This document shows positions 36,501 to 45,488 of a DNA stretch of 64,000 nt, in pieces. Below the pieces are notes generated by a model, which was given only the letters and a program-made list of their open reading frames with translations, was not told the origin of the DNA and ran no database searches. Both the position numbers and the translations under genes were made by a program. The stretch covers positions 62,001-126,000 of the forward strand of contig CANCQK010000004.1 of the NCBI GenBank assembly GCA_947380295.1, given 5' to 3'. Each line of letters begins with the position of its first letter. Position 1 is the first letter of the stretch. This stretch comes from Bdellovibrionales bacterium (GTDB lineage Bacteria > Bdellovibrionota > UBA1018).

Positions 36501-37235
36501 GTGATTCGAAAAATCATCCCAAAGAAAACTTTAGAACAGAGCATTTTCGCCAGTTTTTTCCGCCAGGTTTGGACCGAAGGTCGACTCATTTTCACTCGTG
36601 GCATTAACTTTCGATCCAGGGATAATCAATCGGCCCGGGAAGCCTATCGGAAAATGCAACTTCGAGAGTTCGAAGGGATCAATGCCCGACAGCGCTGGGC
36701 CAATTGGAGAACGATTCCACGCAATTTGGAACGGTGTCTCCCTAAGGAAGCTGTTTTTGCTGTTGATCTCTGCTGTGGGACTGGGCACTCAACTGAGGTT
36801 CTGGTCTACTACCTACCAGTCGAGTCAAAGATTTTAGGCCTTGAATTTAACCCTGATTTTGTTGAGTCTGCTCGAAAGAAGACCTTTAAACACCGAACAG
36901 GCAAGAGTGTTCAGGTCTCTTTTCGTGCGCAGTCCGTATTAGAGACCTTTCGAGATTCGTCAGGTTCTGAATTAGCTGATGCCAGCGTAGACCTGGTGAA
37001 CTCGTGTGGTGCGGTAGGTTCGCATTTCGATCCCTCGATGACGGCGGTTTTAGTGCAGGAGGTTTCAAGAGTGCTGAAGTCGGGTGGTTTGGCACTGATT
37101 GACTCAGGCCTTCCGGGGACTAATAAAAAGCAGCTCGTGGAGATTTTTGAGGGTCACGGATTTGAAACCCTCGGTTCAGCGAAGAGCTCTATTCTTGATC
37201 TTTTTACGCAGGTTTGTTTTAGGAAGAAATCCTAA
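36501..37235 (+). CDS. SAM-dependent methyltransferase
   Basis: Class I Rossmann methyltransferase of 244 residues. SAM-binding motif I is VFAVDLCCGTGHSTEV, the acidic end of strand 2 is GLEFNPDFVESARK, and the later motifs are ADASVDLVNSCGAVGSHFD and EVSRVLKSGGLALID. The start is GTG 36501 with AAGGAG seven bases before it. Most similar by layout to small-molecule methyltransferases; substrate not visible. It is 64 bases upstream of pyrH in the same direction. Confidence 0.85.
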   Translation: MIRKIIPKKTLEQSIFASFFRQVWTEGRLIFTRGINFRSRDNQSAREAYRKMQLREFEGINARQRWANWRTIPRNLERCLPKEAVFAVDLCCGTGHSTEVLVYYLPVESKILGLEFNPDFVESARKKTFKHRTGKSVQVSFRAQSVLETFRDSSGSELADASVDLVNSCGAVGSHFDPSMTAVLVQEVSRVLKSGGLALIDSGLPGTNKKQLVEIFEGHGFETLGSAKSSILDLFTQVCFRKKS

Positions 37236-37299
37236 TCTTTTTTAGGGGTTCGGTGCAGTTGTCATTGAAGGAAAGACTTGGGAGAATTAAAATTTATTT

Positions 37300-38046
37300 A
37301 TGACACGTTATAAAAGAGTTCTGATCAAATTAAGCGGCGGAGCATTGGCAGGGAATCACGAAGTAGGGTTTGACCCCAAAGCGATTGAAAACATTGTTGA
37401 TGAAATCCTTTCTGTAAAGGGGCTTGGTGTCGAAGTTGCCATCGTCGTCGGTGGCGGTAATATTTTTAGAGGGAACGTAGCTAAGGCCTGGGGAATTGAG
37501 CGTGCAGAGGCCGACAATATCGGGGTTTTGGGCACTGTGGTAAATAGTTTGATGCTGCGAGGGGCTCTTAAGGCGCGCAGCAATGATGAAGTCCGCGTGA
37601 TGACGGCAGTTCCTATGGAGGCAATCGCCGAGCCCTTCATTCGGCTCAGAGCCATACATCACCTCGAGAAAGGCTACATCACGATCTTAGCCGGGGGGAT
37701 TGGTCAACCCTACGTGACTACCGACTATCCGGCTGTCCAGCGAGCGCTCGAAATTCAATGCGATGCGATCCTGGTCGCTAAACAAGGGGTAGACGGGGTC
37801 TATACAAAAGATCCGAAGCAAGATCCTAGCGCCAAACAATATAAAACTCTTGCCTATGATGACTTTATTCGTGAACGCCTCAAGATCATGGATCACTCGG
37901 CATTGTTGCTTGCGCGCGATTACTCTCTGCCGATTCACATCTTCAACTTTACCCTAGCTGGCGCTATGAAGAAGGTCTGTCAGGGAGAAGATGTGGGGAC
38001 TTATATTGGCCCACAGACCGCGATGAAGACCTACGAGTCAGCGTAA
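37300..38046 (+). CDS. pyrH: Uridylate kinase
   Basis: Phosphorylates UMP to UDP in pyrimidine synthesis, cytoplasmic hexamer of the amino-acid kinase fold. Motifs: [12 protein letters not shown] at the N-terminus, [10 protein letters not shown] at ~47-56, [17 protein letters not shown] and [13 protein letters not shown]. Length 248 residues is standard. In many bacteria it sits by tsf and frr; here it is flanked instead by a methyltransferase and by an unrelated gene overlapping its 3' end by 83 bases in convergent orientation. Confidence 0.97.
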   Translation: MTRYKRVLIKLSGGALAGNHEVGFDPKAIENIVDEILSVKGLGVEVAIVVGGGNIFRGNVAKAWGIERAEADNIGVLGTVVNSLMLRGALKARSNDEVRVMTAVPMEAIAEPFIRLRAIHHLEKGYITILAGGIGQPYVTTDYPAVQRALEIQCDAILVAKQGVDGVYTKDPKQDPSAKQYKTLAYDDFIRERLKIMDHSALLLARDYSLPIHIFNFTLAGAMKKVCQGEDVGTYIGPQTAMKTYESA

Positions 38047-38818
38047 TCTGCTCGTCTAGGGTCTGGATGGGTAAACCGAGTTCTAGGTCAGTTCCCCCGC
38101 TTTCGCGGTCTTCCGGTCGGTTGGAGCAGGACCTAGACTTTCGGGTGCTTAGCCAGTTCCAGCTTGAGGAAATGCATTTGCCACAATAGGTGGCGCCCTG
38201 GTAAAAGACGTTTCGATCCGGATCGAAAGTAAATACATACTTTCCAAGTTCCTCATATTTGAGGCACCAGGCTACTGCAATGGCACCTGCAAGCACGCCC
38301 ATGAGTAGCTTAGTGTTCGCGATACCCGTAATTGCCGAAGAGGCACTACCAAATCCCCGCATGAAAGGCTCTGAGTTTTGATTAACGACTTGATTAATAT
38401 TAGTAATTGAATCGAGAGCCGCATTGATTTTTGGAATCATCTCAGGTGAGTGCTGGACGATAATAGAAGCAATTTGGGAGAAAGACTGGCTGAATGAAAT
38501 CCAGCTCTCTCCGTAATTGTCTAATAGTTGTTGAAATTCGTTAATAAAGCCTTCGGCCTTCGGGTAGAAGGTTTCAGTATCGGTTACAAATTGTTCGATC
38601 TGGGGCGCGGTTGTGTTTAAGACGCTAGCGATCAAGACAATCGCTTGAATTAGGTCATTCACTGGATCGCCAGATCGAACGTTTTGGGCTCGAATCGCTA
38701 TGTTTTGCGTAATTCTAGCTAAATCCTGAATGGGTTCTGCACGAGCACCTGAAGTGATCAAAAATGAATAGACTAAAAATAGAATCCCCCAATACTTCAA
38801 TCTGATTTGCTGAACCAT
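37964..38818 (-). CDS. Exported single-pass membrane protein, unknown
   Basis: 284 residues. Signal peptide ([19 protein letters not shown]). The helical periplasmic region at ~28-165 is rich in Ile, Asn and Gln. A transmembrane segment ([15 protein letters not shown]) lies at ~174-188. A cytoplasmic-type tail follows with two Cys pairs ([11 protein letters not shown]) and an Arg/Ser-rich end. GGGGAGG sits five bases before the ATG. Family not recognised. The convergent overlap with pyrH (83 bases) is odd but both frames look real. Confidence 0.65.
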   Translation of the reverse strand: MVQQIRLKYWGILFLVYSFLITSGARAEPIQDLARITQNIAIRAQNVRSGDPVNDLIQAIVLIASVLNTTAPQIEQFVTDTETFYPKAEGFINEFQQLLDNYGESWISFSQSFSQIASIIVQHSPEMIPKINAALDSITNINQVVNQNSEPFMRGFGSASSAITGIANTKLLMGVLAGAIAVAWCLKYEELGKYVFTFDPDRNVFYQGATYCGKCISSSWNWLSTRKSRSCSNRPEDRESGGTDLELGLPIQTLDEQITLTRRSSSRSVGQYKSPHLLPDRPSS

Positions 38819-38922
38819 TAAGACCTCCCCATTAGATCTATAGTGATCTCTTTGGGTCGATTATGGTTTTATGGAAAAAATGTCAATTAAAATATGATAT
38901 CAAGAATCTCAGTCTCTCTTCC

Positions 38923-40782
38923 TTAGCTACAACTTTCAACTGGGCCTAAATTTTGATTAGAATTATCTTGTGAGCCCGTAGTTGGAGGCGGATTGAGGCC
39001 GTTTCCAGGAGTCGGCGTCTTCGGCAGTGGATCCTGTGAAAGTGCCTGGATCAAGGAGTCTCCCTGAAAAGATCCCCACCCAGTTGCCTCGTCATAATTT
39101 GCTACCGCAGGATAGTAGAAGTTTGTGCTGCCGTCGGCGACATCGTGAAGAGCAGAGTGGTAGTTACCGCTCTGTCCGACGCTATAGAGTGCGGGAGACG
39201 GAAAGCCGAGGAGTGACTTGCCCTGATTCTGTCTGTTTTGATTAACTAGTGCTGTAAATGCAGCCCATAGGGGCGCAGCGCAGCTCGTACCTCCTGCGAC
39301 TTGCCATTTGCCGTCATAAAAAATCGCATACCCAGATTTTGGGTCTGAGTTGAGCGAGACATCAGGAACATTTCGTTGAGAAGTCGAGCCCTTGGAGTTT
39401 GAGGAAACCACACCGCTCTGCCAAGAGGGTTGTCTCCAAATCGTACTGACGCCTCCTCCTCCTCCTGCTCCCGTTGATGAATCTGCCCAGGTCGACTCAC
39501 CTGAGTAATTTCCGTCTGCACTGAGCGAAAGATGGGTACCTCCCACTCCCACGACATAGGGTTGTGAGGCCGGATCATCGACAGCAATTTGAGAGGAATT
39601 ATCGTAAGCACCACTGTCTCCTGATGCCGCAAAAAAGGCTTGGCCTTGAGCAGCCATCTGTTGAAAAATGGCGTATTCGGTCTCCAATAGAGACGAAGGG
39701 GTATTGGTCTCAGGCATTCCCCAAGAGGTACTGACTACCTTTGCCTCATGGTCTTGAGCAATTTTATTATAGACTCCAATAATTCCCTCGGCCGAATTAG
39801 GGCCTTGATAAATAAGTATTTTTCTAGCATTGGGAGCTAGGGCAATCATCAACTCAATATCTAACGTCACCTCTGGTGCTCCGCGTCCCGGAGTATTGGA
39901 TGCGCCGGAAAGTGCTCGAGTTTCAAGCGGGACTTGACGGAGATTGAAGTGATTTTCATAGGCAGTGATGTCGCTCTCTGTGTAGGTATCGAGTTCTACA
40001 AGAGCAAGGGTTTGTCCTGTCCCGTCGAGTGAGGAGTTGAGGGAATAGGCTTTTTTGATTGCTGAGGGGGTCATTCCTGATTTTTGGCGCTTGGAGGTTC
40101 CCTCCAGTGTTGAAATGATGGAGTGATGACGTACCTGAAACTGTTTGTCGAGGCCGTGAACCCATCGAATCGGCAGATCGCTGGGGACCTGAAGTTCAAA
40201 GGTTGGTGCAGAATAGATGCGATGGCTCTTTGGGTCCTTGAAGTGGTGGATTTCAGTGTGGAAGAACTCCTCAATAGTTCGGGCGGGTGCACTAGCCAGA
40301 ATCAGAATTCCTGAACTCCCAGAATCAGAGAGAGTAAATCCATTTGCAACGAGAGCCGTCTTCACTTGGAGAATTTGGGCCTCTGTTGGTGCGAAGCGAT
40401 CCTTGAAATCATTGGGAGAAAGAAACTGATGAAACTTTGGACTGCTCGGGTTGTATAAATCATCTAGCTCAGTTTGGAGTTTAGTGGAGTCGCGGTAGCC
40501 GAGCGCAACAGTGATTTCAAAGAGTTCGTGGTCTTTAACAGGCCCCAGATCCTGAGAGAGTTTGGATTCTAGTGGGACGTGCCCGTAAAGTGGCTTAAGC
40601 TGAATCGCTTTTGTATCTACACTGTCTAAGTAGTTACCATTGTTTTTAAGTTGATTTTTTACGGAGCATAGAATTTTACCTGCAGACTGAGATTGTAGTG
40701 AAGAATTAGCTTTTCCGCAGCCTGTTCCGCTTAAAGCTACAAGAGTTGAAATGACGATTCTTGATTTTAGGTTCTTTTTCAT
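38923..40782 (-). CDS. Sedolisin-family (S53) serine peptidase
   Basis: 619 residues, acid-acting secreted peptidase with a propeptide. The N-terminus has a signal sequence with a possible lipobox Cys22. The propeptide (~80-210) shows the S53 prodomain motif KFHQFLSPNDFKDRFAPT. The catalytic residues are all visible: Glu304 and Asp308 in GAPEVTLDIEL, Asp389 in AASGDSGAY, and Ser500 in GGTSCAAPLWAAF. The calcium-binding end is present (YDEATGWGSF). AGGAG precedes the ATG. The C-terminal 40 residues are Pro/Asn-rich linker. A secreted broad-specificity protein-degrading enzyme fits a predatory or saprophytic lifestyle. Confidence 0.93.
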   Translation of the reverse strand: MKKNLKSRIVISTLVALSGTGCGKANSSLQSQSAGKILCSVKNQLKNNGNYLDSVDTKAIQLKPLYGHVPLESKLSQDLGPVKDHELFEITVALGYRDSTKLQTELDDLYNPSSPKFHQFLSPNDFKDRFAPTEAQILQVKTALVANGFTLSDSGSSGILILASAPARTIEEFFHTEIHHFKDPKSHRIYSAPTFELQVPSDLPIRWVHGLDKQFQVRHHSIISTLEGTSKRQKSGMTPSAIKKAYSLNSSLDGTGQTLALVELDTYTESDITAYENHFNLRQVPLETRALSGASNTPGRGAPEVTLDIELMIALAPNARKILIYQGPNSAEGIIGVYNKIAQDHEAKVVSTSWGMPETNTPSSLLETEYAIFQQMAAQGQAFFAASGDSGAYDNSSQIAVDDPASQPYVVGVGGTHLSLSADGNYSGESTWADSSTGAGGGGGVSTIWRQPSWQSGVVSSNSKGSTSQRNVPDVSLNSDPKSGYAIFYDGKWQVAGGTSCAAPLWAAFTALVNQNRQNQGKSLLGFPSPALYSVGQSGNYHSALHDVADGSTNFYYPAVANYDEATGWGSFQGDSLIQALSQDPLPKTPTPGNGLNPPPTTGSQDNSNQNLGPVESCS

Positions 40783-40930
40783 CGGTTCTCCTGAAAAAAA
40801 GTCAAACTTCAGACGCTGATTTATTAGCGATTGAAATAATAAAATAGACTGAATGAGATTTTATATTTTATCAGGAGATCTATTTCGTCAAAATATTTAA
40901 ATTTTCAATTAAGCGAAACCTTTTAAAAAG

Positions 40931-42625
40931 CTAGCGGTGATTTCTAGCCCACTCATTTGCGTTGATAAATTGGTAGCCTAGAGCTTTTAGATCATCGACT
41001 AACTGAATGACCTGTTTAATTCCGCTATTTAACTGGCCTGGGTCTTGTGCATCTAACTTATTGATATAATCTAAATGAATAAAAAAAGAAGCCCAAGAAT
41101 CTCTAATGACGCGGTTTCTTTTGGCGTCCTCAAGAATCATATCAAGAGTTCTCTCTGATTTAGTGGGTGAGTTGAGATGTGGGTAACCTAGGTTTTCAGG
41201 TAAAACTCGTTGTCCGTAGAGATCTCGATAGATTTCATATGGAAAAAATTGATCTAGATTTTTATTCTTAGATAATGTGTTTTTTAACTGGCTGAAATGT
41301 TTTCTTCGTTCTGAGTCGCCCTGTAAGCCGCTCGATTCGTATAAAAGCGAATCAGATCGAGATGTCGGTAATCCTGCTATTTCACTTTGACTGTAAAGAA
41401 CCTTGCCGTAATTCCATGAGAATAGCCTCGCAAATAGACTATAATCTAAGGCCGACGCTGAGTAGTGCGGAACTTCCCAAATAGAGGGATGAATTCCGGC
41501 ACGATCCAAGACAGTCCATCCTCGATTCAGTAGATTAAGGACATATTCGACAGAGTCTTCTGGGATGGGCTGCCCGGCTGCTGAGAGGGTAAATTCAAAA
41601 TCATTGGCGCTCACACCAGTGGGGTTTTTGTGATTCCCATATTGATGTGTGACGCCGTGCCAGATGATCGAGGCCCCTAGATTCTGTAATTTTTGAAGCG
41701 TCTCCACGAAACTAGGAGATTGGTCCAAGGATACTCCTGTTTTGGTTGGATCATATCCAGTCACTCCAAATGGATCCGAGAAAATGGGGATCAGTGCAAT
41801 TTGAGCTGGAACTTGGACGGCTTTCAGTGCTTCAACGAGCTGGCTGAGTTTTGCCTCTGAGGATGTGACGTTGATATCCTCGATGCGTATTAATGCAGGG
41901 TGCTGATCTGGATAGAGTGGAGGACTGTTGAGGATATCGAAAAGGAGGTCAGCAAAGACCAGATAGCGATCCTTTCCGTGTACATAGCTAAATGGGATGT
42001 CCGCTAGATAGAAGTGATTATTTTTTTGAATCGCGTAGGGTAGTTTTTCATGCGTTAAATTATGCTCTGCTTCGGCAAGTACTGTTCCTGTTTTTTCAAT
42101 CTGTTCGACTATAGCCATGGGATAGCTCGAACTAAACTGTCGTGTCGTGGGGTTAAGTTCACCGTATTTTTCAAAGGTCTCACCTTTGTAGTGAATCAAT
42201 CTGTAAAATGTAGGACGCCCCTGACTATCGAGGTGTTCGGAATCGAGGGACGCCATCCCGCGATATCGGAGACCGAAAATATTTTTGAGATCGGATTCTC
42301 CTAATTGATGGATTGAGAATCCAATCCATGCAGCCTGTTTTTGAGTCGCTTTGTAGTCTAATAGAAAGTCTAATGGAATCGATGCATGTTCTTTGGATGC
42401 GAGGTAAAAATTGGCATCGCAGTTCTCAATTTGTCCTTTTTTGTATTGATCGATACTGCTGATCATCACATCAAAATGAGGGAAGTGTCCGAGAAGATTT
42501 TTAAGATAAATCGAGGACTCAGTTTCACCTGGGTCATGGAATATTTGGGCACATGGATTCGCCATCGCTTCGTTTTTCAAGAGTAATACTGTTAGTCCTG
42601 CGACTTGAATGATGCGGTTGTTCAT
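40931..42625 (-). CDS. DUF2334 polysaccharide-deacetylase-like secreted protein
   Basis: 564 residues. Signal peptide (IIQVAGLTVLLLKNEAMA). Central region has ALIRIEDINVTSSEAKLSQL and later IIWHGVTHQYGN, the Asp and His-containing signatures of DUF2334, a family related to polysaccharide deacetylases (NodB fold). The N-terminal ~200 residues resemble an added domain (YRGMASLDSEHL, YLADIPFSYVHGKDRY). GGGTG precedes the ATG. It may modify a surface glycan; the nfr-like operon is 1.3 kb away, so a link is possible but not shown. Confidence 0.75.
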   Translation of the reverse strand: MNNRIIQVAGLTVLLLKNEAMANPCAQIFHDPGETESSIYLKNLLGHFPHFDVMISSIDQYKKGQIENCDANFYLASKEHASIPLDFLLDYKATQKQAAWIGFSIHQLGESDLKNIFGLRYRGMASLDSEHLDSQGRPTFYRLIHYKGETFEKYGELNPTTRQFSSSYPMAIVEQIEKTGTVLAEAEHNLTHEKLPYAIQKNNHFYLADIPFSYVHGKDRYLVFADLLFDILNSPPLYPDQHPALIRIEDINVTSSEAKLSQLVEALKAVQVPAQIALIPIFSDPFGVTGYDPTKTGVSLDQSPSFVETLQKLQNLGASIIWHGVTHQYGNHKNPTGVSANDFEFTLSAAGQPIPEDSVEYVLNLLNRGWTVLDRAGIHPSIWEVPHYSASALDYSLFARLFSWNYGKVLYSQSEIAGLPTSRSDSLLYESSGLQGDSERRKHFSQLKNTLSKNKNLDQFFPYEIYRDLYGQRVLPENLGYPHLNSPTKSERTLDMILEDAKRNRVIRDSWASFFIHLDYINKLDAQDPGQLNSGIKQVIQLVDDLKALGYQFINANEWARNHR

Positions 42626-42755
42626 TTTTCACCCGGCGTTGGCGAGTGCAATTTTTGTGCGCAATTTTGATTGGATGATTCACTTTTGAATTGGAGAGAT
42701 TGGCATAAAGGCTGCTTGCCTATTGATCAAACGAACCAGTTCAGGGAGGTATCCG

Positions 42756-43262
42756 ATGAAGGTTGGGATGAAGAAATTAATTTGTTCATTTGGGATTATT
42801 ATTGGGTTTTTTTCGTTGAATGCCTTTGCAGATCATCGTGACCCAGGTCAGAACCCGGGACAAAATCCTGGGCGTGATGCCGGACAAAATTCAGGTCAGG
42901 GTCCCATTGCTTGCCGAGGAGGATTTGAGTTTAAGAAAAGTGACCAAATTTTGAGCGAGAGTCCTTACTTGCGACGGCTAGAGTTGCGAGTGAAGGCGCC
43001 TCGAGGTTGCAAATCGAGTTATTATGCGGTGGAAGGAGTATTGCCGAAGAATGCGGAGGTGAGTGCTACTTATCCTGACGGCGCTGTCCTTCAGGGAGAG
43101 TCGGAATCACGCAAGGTTGCCTGGGTAGGGCAGAGTATCGGAGTAGGTGAGGAAAAAGTCTACCAGGTTGACTATCACTTGGAGTCAGGTGACTCACGCG
43201 AAGCTCGAAGTGTGGGGTGTGTGACCGAGGGTTTTGATCCTAGCGTGTGTTCATCGGGATGA
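42756..43262 (+). CDS. Secreted protein with PGQN repeats
   Basis: Starts at ATG 42756 with GGGAGG six bases upstream; an earlier TTG at 42723 is unlikely. Signal peptide (LICSFGIIIGFFSLNAFA), then a short Pro-Gly-Gln-Asn repeat stretch, then a conserved-looking beta domain (LRRLELRVKAPRGCK, VEGVLPKNAEVSATYPDG) with three or four cysteines. Family not recognised. It ends 12 bases inside the convergent DUF1080-like gene. Confidence 0.65.
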   Translation: MKVGMKKLICSFGIIIGFFSLNAFADHRDPGQNPGQNPGRDAGQNSGQGPIACRGGFEFKKSDQILSESPYLRRLELRVKAPRGCKSSYYAVEGVLPKNAEVSATYPDGAVLQGESESRKVAWVGQSIGVGEEKVYQVDYHLESGDSREARSVGCVTEGFDPSVCSSG

Positions 43263-43946
43263 GACCTCATTCAAGGGCAGAATTGAAAGGTCGAAAAGAT
43301 GGGCTCGGGCGTCCTCGGTGTAAATACCGATGGCCCCCGGGCTGTCGATGATGGGGAGTGACTGAGCCGCCGTTGAGAGGACAGGGATGCCATCTACCAG
43401 AGCATCAATGTGTGTCCCGACCTTGATCAATGTGATTGAATAGGTTTTGCCTAAAACGAGTTTAGGTTGATCCCTCGTGAGTAGGATCTTCTGTTTGACG
43501 TGGTTAAACGCTTTCCCAATTTCGATCCCGTTGGGTTTGATCATAAAGTAGTTTGTCTTCAGGGCCTCATTAGGACCTGGTTGGCAATTGAAAAAAAACC
43601 AGAGTACCTCCCATGGATTGGGAGTGGGAGTTCTGAGTTGACGCTCGGTCGAAATTTGAGCAGTGAGAACAAAGTCCTTTAGGGGATGGATTTCAGTTTT
43701 TTTAACTAGAACTAAATTCGCATGGGTTTCCGACCGAGAGTGGGTAGGTTTCGGTTCAAGGATCACTCCGTCATCGGGGTGAAAAAAATTTGATCCATAC
43801 CCGTTGTAGACCTCATGCCAGTCCATTGCTTGGGTGGAAATCTCCCAGATCTTTGGATTTTTTTGCGGATGAGGTTTAAAGATGATCCAGGAAAATCCCA
43901 TCAGTCCGCTGATGAACGCGAATGATCCCCAGAATTGGACTTTCAT
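43251..43946 (-). CDS. DUF1080-like glycan-binding/hydrolase-fold protein
   Basis: 231 residues with an N-terminal signal anchor (FWGSFAFISGLMGFSWIIF). The rest is a concanavalin-like beta sandwich: NPWEVLWFFFNCQPG, TNYFMIKPNGIEIGKAF, GTHIDALVDGIPVL and PGAIGIYTEDARAHLFDLSI. It shares block-for-block similarity with 51304-52332 in this window. This fold is seen in DUF1080/3-keto-disaccharide hydrolase proteins and lectin-like modules. It is the last of a four-gene operon; its start overlaps the stop of the previous gene by four bases (ATGA). Confidence 0.7.
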   Translation of the reverse strand: MKVQFWGSFAFISGLMGFSWIIFKPHPQKNPKIWEISTQAMDWHEVYNGYGSNFFHPDDGVILEPKPTHSRSETHANLVLVKKTEIHPLKDFVLTAQISTERQLRTPTPNPWEVLWFFFNCQPGPNEALKTNYFMIKPNGIEIGKAFNHVKQKILLTRDQPKLVLGKTYSITLIKVGTHIDALVDGIPVLSTAAQSLPIIDSPGAIGIYTEDARAHLFDLSILPLNEVSSR

Positions 43947-45487
43947 GGTGTCTCAATTGAGTCGCTCGAACGAGGCTTGGGTTGACTTTTCTCAATCAAT
44001 CTTTGCACGTCCTTGATCTTGAGATATGGATTTTTTAAATGGGGTGCACTATAATCTCTCAGACCAATTGGAAGCCAAAGAAAATCAGGGTGTTTCGAGG
44101 GATCAGTCCAATGGGCCGATTTAAAAGAGTCATCTGAATTGAGTTCGATCTCAAATGCGAACTCTTTCGAAGATGTAGAGCCATTCCAGTCTGGTATGTT
44201 CGAGATTTCATTTTCGATTGCTGTAGCTCGAGTGTCCTCCAGGTTTCCAACTGAATGGAGTATCAGAGTTGCGTGCAGGTGTTTAGGTTCCTGAGTGGGT
44301 TGGATCTGGAGCTCGGCCCAAAGGATGACCAGATTTCCCACAGAAGGGCCTGCTTCCCAGTCATAGATCAAGGGAATTTGCTGTTTTCCGAGATATTCTT
44401 TCAAGACATCCACGACGAGTTTTGGATTTGGGTCTGCAGTGTCGTCTCCTTCATCTCCACTAAATCGTTCGCCCCAAAAGTGGGATTCGACTTGATAGCT
44501 GGCTGCCTGCATAATCCCGGCTAAGTCCCTTGGATCAAACCAAACATCGCGGTCTAAAACAGTCTGAGTGGGTCTGTCCCAGAGGAAGGGAAGCACAGCG
44601 GATGAGTTGCAGTAGCCGCCCCACGAGAACTGGGTAAAGTGATGGCTGGCCTCCCATGCTGACGGGAGCCACCAGGTGATGCCTTGGTCTCGCTCGGCCC
44701 AGATTCCATATTTATCGAGCGGAGAATAGGTAACGCTTTCTTCTTTTTTAGACTCTTTGATGGATTTTTGGTTAGGGAGCTGATCGTAGTAGGCTTTGAT
44801 TCCCTGGATCTCTCCGGATGTGAGCATTTCGCTAGGGGAAAGCGGACTCTGGACTGATGGGTCTCTGTGAACCCGATAGCCTCGAAAGAGTCGACCGTCC
44901 TTGAAATCCCAGAGGTAACCCGACCACATTTTTAGCTTCTTTGGACTATAAGCCCAGTGATAGGTTCCGGGTTTCCATTCAAACTCAGGCTCGGATCTGA
45001 TCTGGAGCAAATCATCAAAAAGTTGGAACGATTTCACTTCAAGCTCAAGAATGGCATCAGCCTGTTTGAGAGGTTCCGTATCAACTCTTTCAATCTGAAA
45101 AATATTTTTTGAGGCCTTTCCCCAAGCGAGAGATCCTTGGGTTCCTAAAGAGGCAGGTAACCACTGTGTCCACTGCGCCTTCCCATTGAGAAGAATTCGA
45201 TGTTTATAGGCAATCGTTGCACGGGATTCAGCGTCAATTTTTTCGATTCCGGTTAAGTGTTGTGGTTTTCCATCCGTGAGCGAATAATAGGTTTTAAACC
45301 AGTGCTTGTGATCTGAGCGAGTTTCCTCCAGATAGTCTGCATATTCGCCTTTTTGTTTCAGGGGAACCTGGATTCTTACCGCGTCAATTCTTGCGGGGAT
45401 TAAAAGATCTGCAAATGTCTGATTTGGACAAAAAATCCCGATAGCCAAGATCCAACACGGAAAGAAAAACCACCTAGCGCCGATCAT
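43943..45487 (-). CDS. Secreted protein, transglutaminase-elicitor-like
   Basis: 514 residues with a signal peptide (FFFPCWILAIGIFCPNQTFA). The central region reads GITWWLPSAWEASHHF, then WGGYCNSSAVLPFLWDRPT with a Cys in a W-x-G-x-C context, followed by DRDVWFDPRDLAGIMQAAS. This arrangement resembles the transglutaminase elicitor family (W-x-G-x-C-H-A-W). The residues after the Cys differ (N-S-S rather than H-A-W), so the activity is uncertain. It may act on exported protein or glycan. Third gene of the nfr-like operon, one base after the glycosyltransferase stop. Confidence 0.45.
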   Translation of the reverse strand: MIGARWFFFPCWILAIGIFCPNQTFADLLIPARIDAVRIQVPLKQKGEYADYLEETRSDHKHWFKTYYSLTDGKPQHLTGIEKIDAESRATIAYKHRILLNGKAQWTQWLPASLGTQGSLAWGKASKNIFQIERVDTEPLKQADAILELEVKSFQLFDDLLQIRSEPEFEWKPGTYHWAYSPKKLKMWSGYLWDFKDGRLFRGYRVHRDPSVQSPLSPSEMLTSGEIQGIKAYYDQLPNQKSIKESKKEESVTYSPLDKYGIWAERDQGITWWLPSAWEASHHFTQFSWGGYCNSSAVLPFLWDRPTQTVLDRDVWFDPRDLAGIMQAASYQVESHFWGERFSGDEGDDTADPNPKLVVDVLKEYLGKQQIPLIYDWEAGPSVGNLVILWAELQIQPTQEPKHLHATLILHSVGNLEDTRATAIENEISNIPDWNGSTSSKEFAFEIELNSDDSFKSAHWTDPSKHPDFLWLPIGLRDYSAPHLKNPYLKIKDVQRLIEKSQPKPRSSDSIETP

Positions 45488-45488
45488 T

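Noticed and set aside
37330..37662. Two overlapping - strand frames of about 100 codons inside pyrH
   Set aside because: They are antisense to a fully conserved essential gene.
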